Source: Polaromonas sp.
GTDB taxonomy: Bacteria; Pseudomonadota; Gammaproteobacteria; Burkholderiales; Burkholderiaceae_C
Length of the DNA: 64,000 bases
NCBI GenBank assembly: GCA_025362315.1
Contig: JANYGP010000040.1
Location: 98,507-162,506, forward strand
Reading direction: 5' to 3'
Shown: piece after piece, positions 40,647 to 50,989 of the stretch
Position numbering within the stretch: the stretch's first letter is position 1
How the letters are laid out: every line of letters starts with the position of its first letter
The notes under the pieces: generated by a model
The model's database searches: none
Told to the model about the DNA's origin: nothing
The model's input: the letters and a program-made list of their open reading frames with translations, nothing else
Position numbers and translations under genes: made by a program

Positions 40647-43049
40647 TTATTTTAAAAAGCCAAGGCTAAAAACTTGCGGGCGCAGTTTGTCGCTGAGGGC
40701 TTGATACGCTGACTCCAGGCCGCCGAAGCTCACTGGCATGGTGTCGCCGCTTGAATTGCGCGCTGCCAGCGCATTGCGAATTTGGTACCAGCCTACGTCG
40801 GGGCGGTTCAGCTTGTAGGTGTCGCGCACGGTGCGCACATCGATATGGGCAAAGAAGGCTCGCCACAACGTGCGACCCGCGTCCAGCACGGCCTGCGCTT
40901 CGCTAGACAAGGTCAAGCCTGCCAGATACTGCACCATGAAGTCAGATTCAAATCGGTCAGCTGCTCCTACTTCAGCTTCAGTAAACGGGATGAAGTGGTT
41001 GACGATTGACCACTTTTTGTTGTTCCATTCGAGGTCGTTGGCGCTGGCGGTGAGGTTACTACCGTTGAACAGCATCCAAATGAGACAGTCGGTTTTAAAC
41101 TCTCCCGTGAGTGATTGCGTTGGTTTTAAAAATTGATCTCGATCGTTCAGCCATGTAGGTTTTATCAATCGGCGTACCGCAAATAGGACAGCAATTTTCC
41201 AAAGGTTCTCCTGATTTACAAAATAACCGCGTGCGCTCCCATAGCCAGAGGAAAAAATAACGGTTTGTTGCCTTGCGTGCTGCAAATCGTTACCACCGCT
41301 CAACATGTAGCCGATAGCATCATCAGACCACTTTGTGCCCCTCAAATCTTTCGTGGCGGTGGCTGGCGTAACTGCGTTTTTTAAAGGGATGACGTCTTGC
41401 TGGTTCGTTTTAGGACGATTAATCCACGTTGTGAGTAACTGGTTATTTGGCAGATTAAAAAACCTCTTTTCCCCAATTGCTTGAGCGTTTTTGTCCAATA
41501 TTTCCGCTTCGATCTGCGTGATACTGATATTTTTAACGCCTAGCTGATTAGTTTTCCAAATCAAGAAACCAATAGGAAAATTGCCTTTCAAGCCATCAAA
41601 AGCTTGGGAAGGGACAACAAACCCGTTCAAATATGTCGCCTTCCAAACTTGTCTGAACGTTTCCAAAGTAGGCGCGTTTACATATTTCAGCTTGCTAAAC
41701 ATTGCCAATGTCGCCGTTGGTATTTCTTTAGTAATCCGTACTACAAACTGGGTAAAAAGCTCGTTGCTTGCTTTGCCATAGTTGGACATCGCCAAGGTGG
41801 CAAACTTCGTTTTCGCAACACCTTCTTTGCTTGTTGTCTGAGCGCCCACAACTGTATTTCCACCGCTTGTAGCTTCCGCATAGGGTGGGTTAATTAACAC
41901 CAATATCCTCTTGCCCGCCGCAATCGCAGCCCGCAACGGCGCGGGCACCTTGTTGGTCAAGCTGTAGTCAATTGTTCCATCAGGGGTAACATCATCATTC
42001 AGGTAGTCGTACTGAAACCGCTGCGCTGCCACACAGGTTTTAGTGGCTTTCATCACGTCGATATCAGCCTGGTCTAGCGTGCTCATGTAAATGTTGCGAG
42101 GGTTGCTGTGTTTAACCTCCAGGTTGCCCACGCCACAGCACATGTCCCACACGATGTAGTCTTTTTGCCAGTTTTTACCCAGCGTTTCAGTTAGTTTGTC
42201 ATATGCCTTATCAGCCATATGCAGCGGCGTGTAAAACGCGCCTTTGTAGCTACGCTCGTCCAGCGGAATCAGGCTGTCGCGGCGCTCCAGCAGGTAGTCG
42301 CGGTATTCAGACTTTGGGGGCTTGTGGTAAATCGCCCAAAACTGGCGGTAGCCCTCTTTGTTGCCCAGCTCGAAGTTTTTGCCTTTCAGGCTGAATACCG
42401 GCGCGCCAATTTTGTGCAATAGCTCGGCGGGCAGGTTGGCGTGAGTCGACAGCGTACCGTCATGCATGATGTCGGCAAAAAACAGCAGGGCATAGTCCTC
42501 TTCGGCAACGCCCACAATTTCACGGCCAACCATGGCGACCCATTTGTCAAATACCTGTTTCAGGTTGTCCGGCGTGATTTGTGTACGCAGAATGTCGCCA
42601 GACTTGATGGCGGCTTTGACGGTGCTGATGAACTCGTCTTCATGCGTGGCGATTTTGAAGGAGACAAAGTGCGCGCCAATATGCGCAGAAATCTCGTCCA
42701 GGGCCTCTTGCGAAAACTGACTTGCAGACTTGCCCCATTTGACGGTTTTTTTGGCCAAGAACGGCAGCACGTCGGTGCTCTTCATCAGCGCCGCTTTTTG
42801 CGTGTCTATCACCGCCAAGAATGGCGGTACCGCTTCTCCCTTGTTCAGCGCCACCTGCACGTAATGCAGCAGCTGCGTGAACATGGCGTAGCTGGATGTC
42901 TTGCCCGTGTCTTTTGCCTCAAACCATATTTCTTTGGTTTGCATGTCGATCAGGCCTTTGGTGTAGCCCTTCAGGCCCAAAGCTTTGATGTAAGCGTCTT
43001 TGACGTCTTCTTCGCTGTTGTCGGTTTGTAATTGGGTGTGGAGTGTCAA
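40647..43049 (-). CDS. single-chain type IIG-like restriction-modification enzyme (nuclease + N6-adenine methyltransferase)
   Basis: An 800-residue protein. The N-terminus shows D35...E44-A-K46 (IDMQTKEIWFEAKDTG) and Q59-L-L-H-Y63, matching a PD-(D/E)xK nuclease with a QxxxY motif as in HsdR. The methyltransferase core has GAFYTP (270-275), SAM-binding DMCCGVGN (302-309) and NPPY (387-390), a gamma-class N6-adenine enzyme. Residues about 480-800 probably hold the target-recognition domain. No separate specificity, translocase or methylase gene is adjacent. The middle looks more AT-rich than the flanks. Fused restriction-modification is the best reading; a methyltransferase with an inactive nuclease domain is possible. 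Confidence 0.8.
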   Translation of the reverse strand: MTLHTQLQTDNSEEDVKDAYIKALGLKGYTKGLIDMQTKEIWFEAKDTGKTSSYAMFTQLLHYVQVALNKGEAVPPFLAVIDTQKAALMKSTDVLPFLAKKTVKWGKSASQFSQEALDEISAHIGAHFVSFKIATHEDEFISTVKAAIKSGDILRTQITPDNLKQVFDKWVAMVGREIVGVAEEDYALLFFADIMHDGTLSTHANLPAELLHKIGAPVFSLKGKNFELGNKEGYRQFWAIYHKPPKSEYRDYLLERRDSLIPLDERSYKGAFYTPLHMADKAYDKLTETLGKNWQKDYIVWDMCCGVGNLEVKHSNPRNIYMSTLDQADIDVMKATKTCVAAQRFQYDYLNDDVTPDGTIDYSLTNKVPAPLRAAIAAGKRILVLINPPYAEATSGGNTVVGAQTTSKEGVAKTKFATLAMSNYGKASNELFTQFVVRITKEIPTATLAMFSKLKYVNAPTLETFRQVWKATYLNGFVVPSQAFDGLKGNFPIGFLIWKTNQLGVKNISITQIEAEILDKNAQAIGEKRFFNLPNNQLLTTWINRPKTNQQDVIPLKNAVTPATATKDLRGTKWSDDAIGYMLSGGNDLQHARQQTVIFSSGYGSARGYFVNQENLWKIAVLFAVRRLIKPTWLNDRDQFLKPTQSLTGEFKTDCLIWMLFNGSNLTASANDLEWNNKKWSIVNHFIPFTEAEVGAADRFESDFMVQYLAGLTLSSEAQAVLDAGRTLWRAFFAHIDVRTVRDTYKLNRPDVGWYQIRNALAARNSSGDTMPVSFGGLESAYQALSDKLRPQVFSLGFLK

Positions 43050-43111
43050 GGTTTGCCTGGGTAACGGTCAGCTAACAAGAGTTTTTTTCTAGTATGAACT
43101 GCGGGACAACT

Positions 43112-43165
43112 GCTATTGATTTATGAGCTGTTCACGCATATTTCCTTTGCGCTACAAGCTTATTT
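43112..43165 (-). repeat. dispersed repeat, copy 7 (right flank of accessory islet, inverted)
   Basis: On the minus strand: TTGTAGCGCAAAGG, then ATATGCGTGAACAGCTCATA and CAATAGC. It overlaps the last codons of upp. The core is less well kept (TGAACAGCT instead of CTAGCAGCT). It is inverted relative to copy 6. Confidence 0.55.
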
Positions 43166-43789
43166 AGTCCCAAAAATCCGGTCCCCAGCATCTCCCAGCC
43201 CCGGCAAAATATAGCCGTGGTCATTGAGCTGGCGGTCAATGGCTGCTGTGTAAATCGGCACGTCCGGGTGAGCTGTTTGCAGGGCAGCAATGCCTTCGGG
43301 GCAAGTCAGCAGGCACACAAACTTGATCGATTTGGGATGGAGTTTTTTCAATCGGTCAATTGCTGCAATGGCAGAGTTGCCTGTGGCCAGCATGGGGTCC
43401 ACCACAACAATGTCGCGTTCAGCCATCTCGCTGGGCATCTTGAAGTAATACTCCACCGCCTGCAGCGTTGCGGGGTCGCGGTACAAGCCGACGTGACCCA
43501 CCCGGGCACCGGGCACCACGTTCAGCATGCCTTCCAATATGCCATTGCCAGCCCGCAAAATGGACACAAACACCAGCTTTTTGCCATCAATGGTCTTGCC
43601 GGTCATGGTTTCCAGCGGGGTGTGAATCTGCACGTTCTGCAGCGGCATGTCGCGTGTGACTTCATAAGCCATCAGACTTGACAGCTCATTGAGCAGCGTG
43701 CGAAATGTGTTGGTCGACGCATCCTTGCGGCGCATCAGCGTGAGCTTGTGCTGAACCAGCGGGTGGTTGATGAGGTGAACGTTTGACAT
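43160..43789 (-). CDS. upp: uracil phosphoribosyltransferase
   Basis: Salvages uracil to UMP with PRPP. The family start [23 protein letters not shown], read around residues 4-26, is followed by [20 protein letters not shown], the PRPP loop [18 protein letters not shown], and [14 protein letters not shown] at the end. Length 209 aa is normal. It lies 18 bases downstream of the HerA-like ATPase on the same strand. Confidence 0.96.
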   Translation of the reverse strand: MSNVHLINHPLVQHKLTLMRRKDASTNTFRTLLNELSSLMAYEVTRDMPLQNVQIHTPLETMTGKTIDGKKLVFVSILRAGNGILEGMLNVVPGARVGHVGLYRDPATLQAVEYYFKMPSEMAERDIVVVDPMLATGNSAIAAIDRLKKLHPKSIKFVCLLTCPEGIAALQTAHPDVPIYTAAIDRQLNDHGYILPGLGDAGDRIFGTK

Positions 43790-43807
43790 GTTTGAGTCCT
43801 TTGTGAT

Positions 43808-45346
43808 TTATCTTTTTCCGCCAAACAGGCTGCCAAGCACGCCCCGAATAATTTGCCGTCCCACGGCAGAGCCCATTGTGCGTACAGCAGAGCGGGCCAT
43901 GCTTTGCGCCAGGCCATCATGCACACCACCACGTGGCCCGGTGCTGCCGAAAAGCACATCTTTCAGCCCGCCCAACATGCCGCCACCCTCGGCTTGCCCC
44001 GCCGCGCCGCCAGCGGGAAGCGACTGCGCAGCCGCCGCACCTGCCTGTGCCCGGCTGCTCAGTTTTTCATAAGCCGATTCGCGGTCAACGATTTTTTCAT
44101 ACACACCTGCCACCAGCGAGTTTTGCATCAGGGCTTGGCGCTGTTCAGACGTAATAGGCCCAATCTGGCTGCCGGGCGGTAACACAAAGGCACGCTGCGT
44201 GATGCTTGGCGTGCCTTTTGCGTCAAGCAGGCTGACCAGCGCCTCACCGACAGCCAGCTCGGTGATGGCAGTTTCTATGTCGAGACCCGGGTTTTGGCGC
44301 ATGGTCTGTGCCGTTGCTTTCACGGCCTTCTGGTCACGCGGGTTAAAAGCGCGCAGCGCATGCTGAACCCGGTTGCCCAGCTGGGCCAGCACCGAGTCGG
44401 GTATGTCCAGCGGATTTTGGGTCACAAAATAAACCCCCACGCCTTTCGAGCGCACAAGCCGCACCACCAGCTCGATGCGTTCAATCAGCACCTTGGGCGC
44501 TTCGTTGAAAAGCAAGTGCGCTTCGTCAAAAAAGAAGACCAGTTTGGGTTGTTCAAGATCACCAACTTCGGGCAGCTGCTCAAACAGCTCCGACAGCATC
44601 CACAGCAAAAACGTGGCGTACAGGCGCGGCGCGTTCATCAGCTTGTCGGCACTCAGGATGTTGATCACGCCTTTGCCCCCACCGCCAGCAGCAGCTCCGC
44701 ATGAACTGTCGGTTTGAATAAAGTCACTGATATTGAGCATCGGCTCGCCAAAAAACTGCGCGCCCCCCTGGCTTTCTATCTGCAGCAGCCCACGCTGGAT
44801 GGCGCCCACACTGGCTGCGCTGACATTGCCATATTGGGTGGTGAACTGACTGGCGTTGTCGCCCACGTACTGCAGCATCGCGCGCATGTCTTTTAAATTC
44901 AGCAGCAACAGGGCGTTGTCATCGGCAATTTTGAACACCAGGTTCAGCACGCCGGCCTGGGTCTCGTTCAAATTGAGCATCCGCCCCAACAGCAGTGGCC
45001 CCATGTCTGAGACAGTGGCGCGTACCGGATGACCCTGCTCGCCAAACACGTCCCAAACCGTTGTCGGGCATGCGGTGGATTGTGGAAGGTCTATGCCGCG
45101 CTCATTGAGCAAACCGGCCATCTTTTCACTTATCTTGCCAGCTTGACTGATGCCTGCGAGGTCGCCCTTGACATCCGCCATGAAGACAGGAACGCCAATT
45201 CGCGAAAAATTTTCCGCCATGGTTTGCAGGGTGACGGTTTTGCCGGTCCCCGTGGCACCAGTAATCAAGCCATGACGGTTGGCCAGTGCTGGCAGCAGTT
45301 CACATACAGTCTTGGCGTTTTTTGCAATCAATATGGGTTCGGCCAT
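43808..45346 (-). CDS. HerA-like ATPase of the DUF853 family
   Basis: P-loop ATPase of the HerA/FtsK superfamily; cellular role not established. Walker A is [12 protein letters not shown] (30-37 core) and Walker B is [12 protein letters not shown]; further family blocks are [12 protein letters not shown] and [16 protein letters not shown] place the start at ATG 45346 ([14 protein letters not shown]), 20 codons inside the longest frame, because that is where family similarity begins. The C-terminus is Ala/Gly-rich and ends with the typical [14 protein letters not shown]. Confidence 0.9.
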   Translation of the reverse strand: MAEPILIAKNAKTVCELLPALANRHGLITGATGTGKTVTLQTMAENFSRIGVPVFMADVKGDLAGISQAGKISEKMAGLLNERGIDLPQSTACPTTVWDVFGEQGHPVRATVSDMGPLLLGRMLNLNETQAGVLNLVFKIADDNALLLLNLKDMRAMLQYVGDNASQFTTQYGNVSAASVGAIQRGLLQIESQGGAQFFGEPMLNISDFIQTDSSCGAAAGGGGKGVINILSADKLMNAPRLYATFLLWMLSELFEQLPEVGDLEQPKLVFFFDEAHLLFNEAPKVLIERIELVVRLVRSKGVGVYFVTQNPLDIPDSVLAQLGNRVQHALRAFNPRDQKAVKATAQTMRQNPGLDIETAITELAVGEALVSLLDAKGTPSITQRAFVLPPGSQIGPITSEQRQALMQNSLVAGVYEKIVDRESAYEKLSSRAQAGAAAAQSLPAGGAAGQAEGGGMLGGLKDVLFGSTGPRGGVHDGLAQSMARSAVRTMGSAVGRQIIRGVLGSLFGGKR

Positions 45347-45445
45347 GGATATCCTGTGGTGTAAAAGTAAAATACGATTCCTACGCAATCTGCAAGCGTC
45401 ATTCACAAGCGTAATTCAAAACTCCGTCGAAATTCAAGGAACACA

Positions 45446-46171
45446 GTGGCAGGTCACAGTAAATGGGCGAATATCCAGCACCGCAAAGGCAGGCAGGACG
45501 AAAAACGCCAGCGGATCTGGACGCGCGTGATGCGGGAAATCATGGTGGCGGCTCGCCTGGGCGGGGGCGATGCTGCGACCAACCCGCGCCTGCGCCTGGC
45601 CATTGAAAAAGGCAAAGCAGCCAATATGCCGCTGGAAAATGTCAAATATGGCATCGCCAAGGCCACTGGCAGTCTGGAAGGCATGCACTACGAAGAGGTG
45701 CGCTACGAGGGCTATGGCATTGGGGGCGCTGCCATCATCATTGACTGCATGACCGACAACAAAACGCGGACTGTCGCTGAAGTGCGCCATGCCTTTGTCA
45801 AACACGGCGGCAACATGGGCACTGAGGGCTCGGTGGCATTTCAGTTCAAGCACTGCGGGCAACTGATATTTGCGCCGGGCACCAACGAAGACCGCGTGAT
45901 GGAAACAGCACTGGACGCGGGCGCTGACGACGTGATCACGCATGACGATGGCGCGGTTGAGGTGTTGACGCCCTACACAGCGTTTGAAGCTGTCAAAGCC
46001 GCACTGGAGGCCGCAGGTCTGAATCCTGAAATTGCCGAAGTCACCATGCGCGCTGACAACACAATAGACATGGTGGGTAACGACGCGGCACGCATGCAAA
46101 AATTGATTGATGTGCTGGAAGATCTGGACGATACGCAGGATGTGTTTCATAACGCTTCAATAGAAACATGA
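45446..46171 (+). CDS. YebC/PmpR family protein (TACO1-like)
   Basis: YebC/TACO1-family protein; members act in translation of difficult peptide stretches or as transcription regulators. The family start [21 protein letters not shown] is present (split: [13 protein letters not shown]), followed by [34 protein letters not shown] and [16 protein letters not shown]. The start is GTG 45446 with AAGGA upstream. Length 241 aa is normal. purD follows after 10 bases. Confidence 0.95.
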   Translation: MAGHSKWANIQHRKGRQDEKRQRIWTRVMREIMVAARLGGGDAATNPRLRLAIEKGKAANMPLENVKYGIAKATGSLEGMHYEEVRYEGYGIGGAAIIIDCMTDNKTRTVAEVRHAFVKHGGNMGTEGSVAFQFKHCGQLIFAPGTNEDRVMETALDAGADDVITHDDGAVEVLTPYTAFEAVKAALEAAGLNPEIAEVTMRADNTIDMVGNDAARMQKLIDVLEDLDDTQDVFHNASIET

Positions 46172-46181
46172 AAGTCAGCTC

Positions 46182-47483
46182 ATGAAAGTGTTGGTTGTAG
46201 GCGGCGGTGGCCGTGAGCATGCCTTGGCATGGAAGCTGGCGCAGTCCCCAAAAGTGCAGGCTGTGTATGTTGCACCTGGCAACGGCGGTACTGCGCTGGA
46301 CAAGCGCTTGAAGAACATCAATATTACCGATGTGCATGATTTACGTGCGTGGGCAGCTACTGAAAAGATAGCGTTAACCGTGGTGGGGCCTGAGCAACCA
46401 CTGGCTGCCGGCATTGTTGACGAGTTCCGGGCGCATGGGTTGCGGGTTTTCGGCCCCACCCAGGCGGCTGCCCAGCTTGAAAGCTCAAAAGCATTTTCAA
46501 AAGCCTTCATGAAGCGGCACGGCATTCCAACAGCTGACTACGAGACTTTTACCGATGCTGCAGCAGCGCATGCTTATGTCAATCAAAAAGGCGTGCCCAT
46601 TGTTGTGAAAGCGGATGGTCTGGCGGCAGGCAAGGGCGTGGTGGTGGCAATGGCCTTGCACGAGGCTCATGAAGCCATCGATTTCATGCTGACGCCGGAT
46701 TCTGCAGGCAACCCGCTGGGTGTGACGCACAACGCCGGTGGCGCCCAGGTTGTGATTGAAGAGTATTTACAGGGTGAAGAAGCCAGCTTCATCGTGATGT
46801 GCGACGGTAAAAACGTCGCTGCCATGGCCACCAGCCAGGACCACAAGCGCTTGCTGGATGGCGACAACGGTCCCAACACCGGCGGGATGGGCGCATATTC
46901 ACCGGCGCCCGTTGTGACGCCTGATGTGCACGCCCGGGCCATGCGCGAAATCATCATGCCCACCATTAAGGGAATGGAGAAAGACGGCATTCCATACACG
47001 GGGTTTTTGTATGCCGGTTTGATGATTGATGCCCAGGGAAAACCCAAAACGCTTGAGTTCAATTGCAGGATGGGCGACCCGGAAACCCAGCCCATCATGA
47101 TGCGGCTCAAAACCGATCTGGTTGACGTGATGATGGCTGCCACATCAGGCGGCCTGGACAAGCTGGAGCTGCAATGGGATCGCCGTCCGGCACTGGGCGT
47201 GGTGATGGCTGCGCATGGTTACCCGTTGCAGCCGCGCAAAGGTGATGTGATTGCAGGCCTTCCTCCAGAATTTGACGACTGCATGGTGTTTCATGCGGGC
47301 ACGTCGGCAAGCATCAATGAAACCGTTGAAACTGTTACTTCGGGCGGCCGGGTGCTTTGCGTCACGGCGCTGGGCAGCACAGTCAAAGCTGCGCAGCAAC
47401 GGGCTTATGAAGTGGCGCAAGATATTCATTTTCCTGGCAGGCAGATGCGCAAAGACATTGGCCACCGAGCCATCAAACCATGA
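46182..47483 (+). CDS. purD: phosphoribosylamine--glycine ligase
   Basis: ATP-grasp enzyme that makes GAR in purine synthesis. The N-terminal [17 protein letters not shown] and [20 protein letters not shown]-grasp segments [19 protein letters not shown] and [10 protein letters not shown], and [24 protein letters not shown] are all present. Length 433 aa. A stretch reading AWAATEKIA resembles the dispersed repeat at DNA level but also fits the natural PurD sequence. Its stop overlaps hemF as ATGA. Confidence 0.96.
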   Translation: MKVLVVGGGGREHALAWKLAQSPKVQAVYVAPGNGGTALDKRLKNINITDVHDLRAWAATEKIALTVVGPEQPLAAGIVDEFRAHGLRVFGPTQAAAQLESSKAFSKAFMKRHGIPTADYETFTDAAAAHAYVNQKGVPIVVKADGLAAGKGVVVAMALHEAHEAIDFMLTPDSAGNPLGVTHNAGGAQVVIEEYLQGEEASFIVMCDGKNVAAMATSQDHKRLLDGDNGPNTGGMGAYSPAPVVTPDVHARAMREIIMPTIKGMEKDGIPYTGFLYAGLMIDAQGKPKTLEFNCRMGDPETQPIMMRLKTDLVDVMMAATSGGLDKLELQWDRRPALGVVMAAHGYPLQPRKGDVIAGLPPEFDDCMVFHAGTSASINETVETVTSGGRVLCVTALGSTVKAAQQRAYEVAQDIHFPGRQMRKDIGHRAIKP

Positions 47484-48415
47484 GCATGACACCCCCGGTT
47501 GCTGTAGATCTGCCCGCCGTTCGCCAGTTCTTGTTGGGCCTTCAAACGCGGATCACCGCAGCTGTTTCAGACATGGATGGTCAGGCTTTCACAGCTGACC
47601 ATTGGCAAAAAGCGCCGGGCGAGACGCTGCAGGGCAACGGCATCACGCAAATTCTGGAAGGAGGTCGCGTGTTTGAGCGGGCAGGCTGTGGCTTTTCTCA
47701 TGTGCGTGGCCCCAAACTGCCTCCGTCTGCAACCCAGCACCGGCCCGAATTGGTCGGCGCGCCATTTGAGGCGCTGGGTGTGTCACTCGTGTTTCACCCC
47801 CGAAATCCGTATGTGCCCACGGTACACATGAATGTGCGCATGCTCGCTGCAACGCCAGTTGATGGCAGCGCGGTGGTGTGCTGGTTTGGCGGTGGCATGG
47901 ATCTGACGCCTTACTACGCTTTTGAAGAAGACGCCATGCACTTTCACCAGACTTGCAAGGACGCACTGGACCCTTTTGGTGAAGACAAATACCCGCGCTT
48001 TAAAAAGTGGTGTGATGAATATTTTTACTTGAAGCACAGGGACGAACAACGCGGCATCGGCGGCGTTTTCTTTGACGATTTTCAGGAGCTGGGAGCCCAG
48101 CAAAGTTTTGCCATGATGCAAAGCGTGGCAAATGCCCTGACAGCCGCATATTTACCCATTGTTGAAAAGCGCAAAACCACTCCTTACGGTGAGCGGGAAC
48201 GCGAATTTCAGCTTTACCGGCGCGGCAGGTATGTTGAATTTAACCTGGTGTGGGACAGGGGCACGCACTTTGGTCTGCAGTCCGGTGGCCGCACCGAATC
48301 AATCCTGATGAGCATGCCGCCCCTGGCCAGCTGGTCTTACCAGCGGCCACTTGAGCAAGGCTCTCATGAAGAGCGTTTGACGCGTGAATTTTTACCCCGG
48401 CGGGATTGGGTTTGA
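47480..48415 (+). CDS. hemF: oxygen-dependent coproporphyrinogen III oxidase
   Basis: Aerobic step of haem synthesis from coproporphyrinogen III to protoporphyrinogen IX. Conserved blocks include [72 protein letters not shown] and [19 protein letters not shown] (quoted in parts). Length 311 aa. It implies oxygen is available to the organism. Its end overlaps nadD. Confidence 0.96.
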   Translation: MSMTPPVAVDLPAVRQFLLGLQTRITAAVSDMDGQAFTADHWQKAPGETLQGNGITQILEGGRVFERAGCGFSHVRGPKLPPSATQHRPELVGAPFEALGVSLVFHPRNPYVPTVHMNVRMLAATPVDGSAVVCWFGGGMDLTPYYAFEEDAMHFHQTCKDALDPFGEDKYPRFKKWCDEYFYLKHRDEQRGIGGVFFDDFQELGAQQSFAMMQSVANALTAAYLPIVEKRKTTPYGEREREFQLYRRGRYVEFNLVWDRGTHFGLQSGGRTESILMSMPPLASWSYQRPLEQGSHEERLTREFLPRRDWV

Positions 48416-49032
48416 GTCAAATTTTGAAAAAAATCGGGGTTTTCGGTGGTGCGTTTGATCCGCCGCACAAGGCGCATCAGACATTGGCGCAAGCTGCGTT
48501 GGTCCAACTTGAGCTGGATGTGCTTTACGTTGTTCCGACAGGACAGGCCTGGCACAAAGCGCGCGTGCCCAGCGCCGCTGCACATCGTCTGGCCATGACC
48601 CGGCTGGCGTTTGAAGACATGCCACAGGTGATCGTGGACAACCGGGAAATAATGCGAACCGGGCCAACCTTCACCATTGACACTCTGAAAGAATTGCAGG
48701 TTGAAAATACAAACGCACAACTTTATCTGCTGATGGGCGGCGATCAGCTGGCGGCCTTCAGGCAGTGGCACGAGTGGCGGGCCATCGCCAAAATTGCTAT
48801 GATATGCGTAGCTGACAGAGCCCAGGTTGATGGGGCTAAAGAGCTTTCTGATGTCAATAATGAGCTCTCTGGCAGGATTTTGATGCTATCCATGCTGCCA
48901 ACAGCCATCAGTGCAACATCGATCCGTCAGCAACTGGCCGCCAGATTAGGCGAAAATCAGGTATCGGCTGACTTGCTGTGCCCCACCGTTGAAAGCTACA
49001 TTGCTCAGCATCGACTTTACAAGTCCCCTTGA
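48412..49032 (+). CDS. nadD: nicotinate-nucleotide adenylyltransferase
   Basis: Makes nicotinate adenine dinucleotide in NAD synthesis. The nucleotidyltransferase motif is [15 protein letters not shown] near residue 8, with [37 protein letters not shown] and the late signature SATSIRQQL. The start is TTG 48412, overlapping the hemF stop as TTGA (TTG 48406 is the alternative). Residues about 129-149 ([20 protein letters not shown]) are encoded by an inverted copy of the dispersed repeat, in a part of NadD that varies in length among relatives. Confidence 0.94.
   Translation: MSQILKKIGVFGGAFDPPHKAHQTLAQAALVQLELDVLYVVPTGQAWHKARVPSAAAHRLAMTRLAFEDMPQVIVDNREIMRTGPTFTIDTLKELQVENTNAQLYLLMGGDQLAAFRQWHEWRAIAKIAMICVADRAQVDGAKELSDVNNELSGRILMLSMLPTAISATSIRQQLAARLGENQVSADLLCPTVESYIAQHRLYKSP
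48796..48857 (-). repeat. dispersed repeat, copy 8 (inside nadD, antisense)
   Basis: On the minus strand: TTAGCCCCATCAACC, then GGGCTCTGTCAGCTACGCAT and CATAGC. This is the only coding copy placed antisense to its gene; that strand of the repeat is also free of stops in the nadD frame. Confidence 0.6.
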
Positions 49033-49059
49033 ATCCATTGCCCTTAATCGAAACACCGC

Positions 49060-49827
49060 ATGAACACACCAAACAAATCTTCTGCAGCCCTTGAAAAAAA
49101 AGACGTACAAAAACTTCAGCGTGCCATTGTTGATGGACTGGAGGATGTCAAGGGCCAGGACATTGCGGTATTTGACACTGAGCACATCACCTCATTGTTT
49201 GAACGGGTCATCATTGCATCTGGCACATCAAACCGCCAGACCAAGGCCCTGGCTGCCAGTGTGCGTGACGCTGTTCGTGAAGCAGGCTTTGGCAAGCCGC
49301 GCACTGAAGGCGAAGACAACGGCGAATGGATCATTGTCGATTGCGGTGCGGCCGTTGCCCACATCATGCAGCCCACCATTCGCCAGTATTACCACCTGGA
49401 AGAGCTGTGGGGTGACAAGCCCATCAGACTCAAACTTGGCGCGCCTGCACCCCTTGTCAAGGCTGCCAAGGTCGAGACCAGGGAGAAGGCACTTGTCAAC
49501 GCAAATCCAGTCAAAAAAGTCGCGGGTAAAAAAGTTGCGGGTAAAAAAGCTGCTCTGAAAAAGCCCGCGGCTAAAGAGCCAGTCCGCATACCCACCACAA
49601 CGGTGGACCCTTCCTATGTTGGCCGGGTGGGTAAAACCAACGACTGGACAGCCAGGCGCAATGCGACTGAAACTGCTGCTGAGCCCGTCGTCCAGGCACG
49701 CAGGCCCGCAGCCAAAACACCGATTGTCAAAGTGCCTGTTGCCAAGAAGTTGGCTGCCAAAAAATCAGCGCTTAAGACAGCCCCTAAAAAACCAGTTGCG
49801 AAAAAATCTGCCCCACGCAGCAAATGA
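49060..49827 (+). CDS. rsfS: ribosomal silencing factor RsfS with long Lys/Ala-rich tail
   Basis: RsfS binds ribosomal protein L14 and blocks subunit joining. The core (about residues 15-130) shows [56 protein letters not shown] and [12 protein letters not shown], quoted in parts. It is followed by a further 125 residues rich in Lys, Ala, Pro and Val, including two near-identical KKVAG units (49513-49542) and KKPAAK-type motifs like histone H1 or AlgP. The family is usually 105-130 residues, so half of this protein is extension. rlmH overlaps its end as ATGA. Confidence 0.93.
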   Translation: MNTPNKSSAALEKKDVQKLQRAIVDGLEDVKGQDIAVFDTEHITSLFERVIIASGTSNRQTKALAASVRDAVREAGFGKPRTEGEDNGEWIIVDCGAAVAHIMQPTIRQYYHLEELWGDKPIRLKLGAPAPLVKAAKVETREKALVNANPVKKVAGKKVAGKKAALKKPAAKEPVRIPTTTVDPSYVGRVGKTNDWTARRNATETAAEPVVQARRPAAKTPIVKVPVAKKLAAKKSALKTAPKKPVAKKSAPRSK

Positions 49828-50291
49828 AGTTGACGATAGTCGCCGTCGGGCTGAAAGTGCCTGACTGGGCGCAAACAGCGTATGACGACTATGTCAAACG
49901 GTTTCCGCCTGAGATCAAAGTTGAGTTGAAGGCAGTCAAAACCGAGCCGCGCGCGTCAAAAACCCTGGATACGTTGCTGCTCGCTGAGAAAATCCGGATT
50001 GAAGCCGCCATTGCGCGCGGCACGCACATCGTGGCATTGGACGAACGTGGCACCAGCGTGACTACCGTTGCACTGGCTGAGCGCCTGAAGACCTGGCAAT
50101 TGTCGGGAGGCGATGTGGCCATCGTGATCGGTGGGCCGGACGGACTGGAAGCTGGATTTAAAAAAGCTGCACATGAACGCTTGCGCCTGTCCGACCTGAC
50201 GCTGCCACACGCCATGGTGCGGGTGTTGTTGATTGAGCAGCTGTATCGAGCGTGGAGCATCACGATCAATCACCCCTACCATCGTGAGTAA
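49824..50291 (+). CDS. rlmH: 23S rRNA pseudouridine-1915 N3-methyltransferase RlmH
   Basis: SPOUT-family methyltransferase that modifies pseudouridine 1915 of 23S rRNA. The chain has the family start [26 protein letters not shown], the SAM knot [12 protein letters not shown] and the C-terminal [10 protein letters not shown]. Length 155 aa is exact for the family. rsfS-rlmH is a widely conserved pair. Confidence 0.97.
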   Translation: MKLTIVAVGLKVPDWAQTAYDDYVKRFPPEIKVELKAVKTEPRASKTLDTLLLAEKIRIEAAIARGTHIVALDERGTSVTTVALAERLKTWQLSGGDVAIVIGGPDGLEAGFKKAAHERLRLSDLTLPHAMVRVLLIEQLYRAWSITINHPYHRE

Positions 50292-50372
50292 TATGGCCCC
50301 CACGCTTTTCACTTCGTGTACTGTGTCGCCTCCCATTGAGGCTATTTTTTTTCAAGGCGGCGCGTCGAAAAA

Positions 50373-50978
50373 ATGATGGCTTCCTTTGTTTATCTTGCCT
50401 CCCAGAGCCCGCGCCGCAGGCAGTTGCTCGAACAACTCGGTGTGCAATACGAGCTGCTGTTGCCGGACGACAACGAAGACCCGGAAGCAATGGAAGTTGC
50501 TCTGAAAAACGAAGCGCCTGACGCCTATGTTACAAGGGTTACAGGCTTGAAGCTGGACGCAGCTGTTGCACGTTTAGGGCGCAGAATGCTGCCAGCTGGC
50601 CCCATTTTGTGCTCTGACACCACGGTCGCGCTTGGCCGCACCATTTACGGCAAACCTGATGGTGCAGAAGACGCAAAACGCATGCTGTCAGAGCTTTCTG
50701 GCCGTACCCACCGCGTGTTGACTGCAGTGGCCGTGCAGTCAGGGCGCAAAAGATCTGGCGTGCTCAGCACGTCCAAAGTCACATTCGCTGCCATGACACA
50801 TCAGCACATCCACACCTACGTGGCTACGGGTGAGCCTGCAGGCAAAGCAGGAGCGTACGCCGTGCAGGGTAGGGCAGCAGTGCACATCACGCGCATCGAA
50901 GGCAGCTACAGTGGCATCATGGGCTTGCCCATTCGCGAAACAGCCCTGCTGCTCAAGGCAGCTGGCCTGAAAATTTAA
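50373..50978 (+). CDS. maf: Maf family nucleotide pyrophosphatase (YhdE-like)
   Basis: Maf nucleoside triphosphate pyrophosphatase that removes dTTP/UTP or modified nucleotides. Motifs are LASQSPRRRQLLEQLG, CSDTTVALG with the catalytic Asp, GRTHRVLTAVAV and GAYAVQGRAAVHITRIEGSY, the last resembling the YhdE (dTTP/UTP) subgroup. The sequence begins ATGATG, so either codon may start it. rng follows after 11 bases, a conserved maf-rng arrangement. Confidence 0.93.
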   Translation: MMASFVYLASQSPRRRQLLEQLGVQYELLLPDDNEDPEAMEVALKNEAPDAYVTRVTGLKLDAAVARLGRRMLPAGPILCSDTTVALGRTIYGKPDGAEDAKRMLSELSGRTHRVLTAVAVQSGRKRSGVLSTSKVTFAAMTHQHIHTYVATGEPAGKAGAYAVQGRAAVHITRIEGSYSGIMGLPIRETALLLKAAGLKI

Positions 50979-50989
50979 ATCTTACTTTC

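Noticed and set aside
46336..46375. Possible ninth repeat copy in purD (GCGTGGGCAGCTACTG then GATAGC)
   Set aside because: The encoded [16 protein letters not shown] is the normal PurD sequence at this place, and the left part of the repeat is missing; similarity is probably chance.
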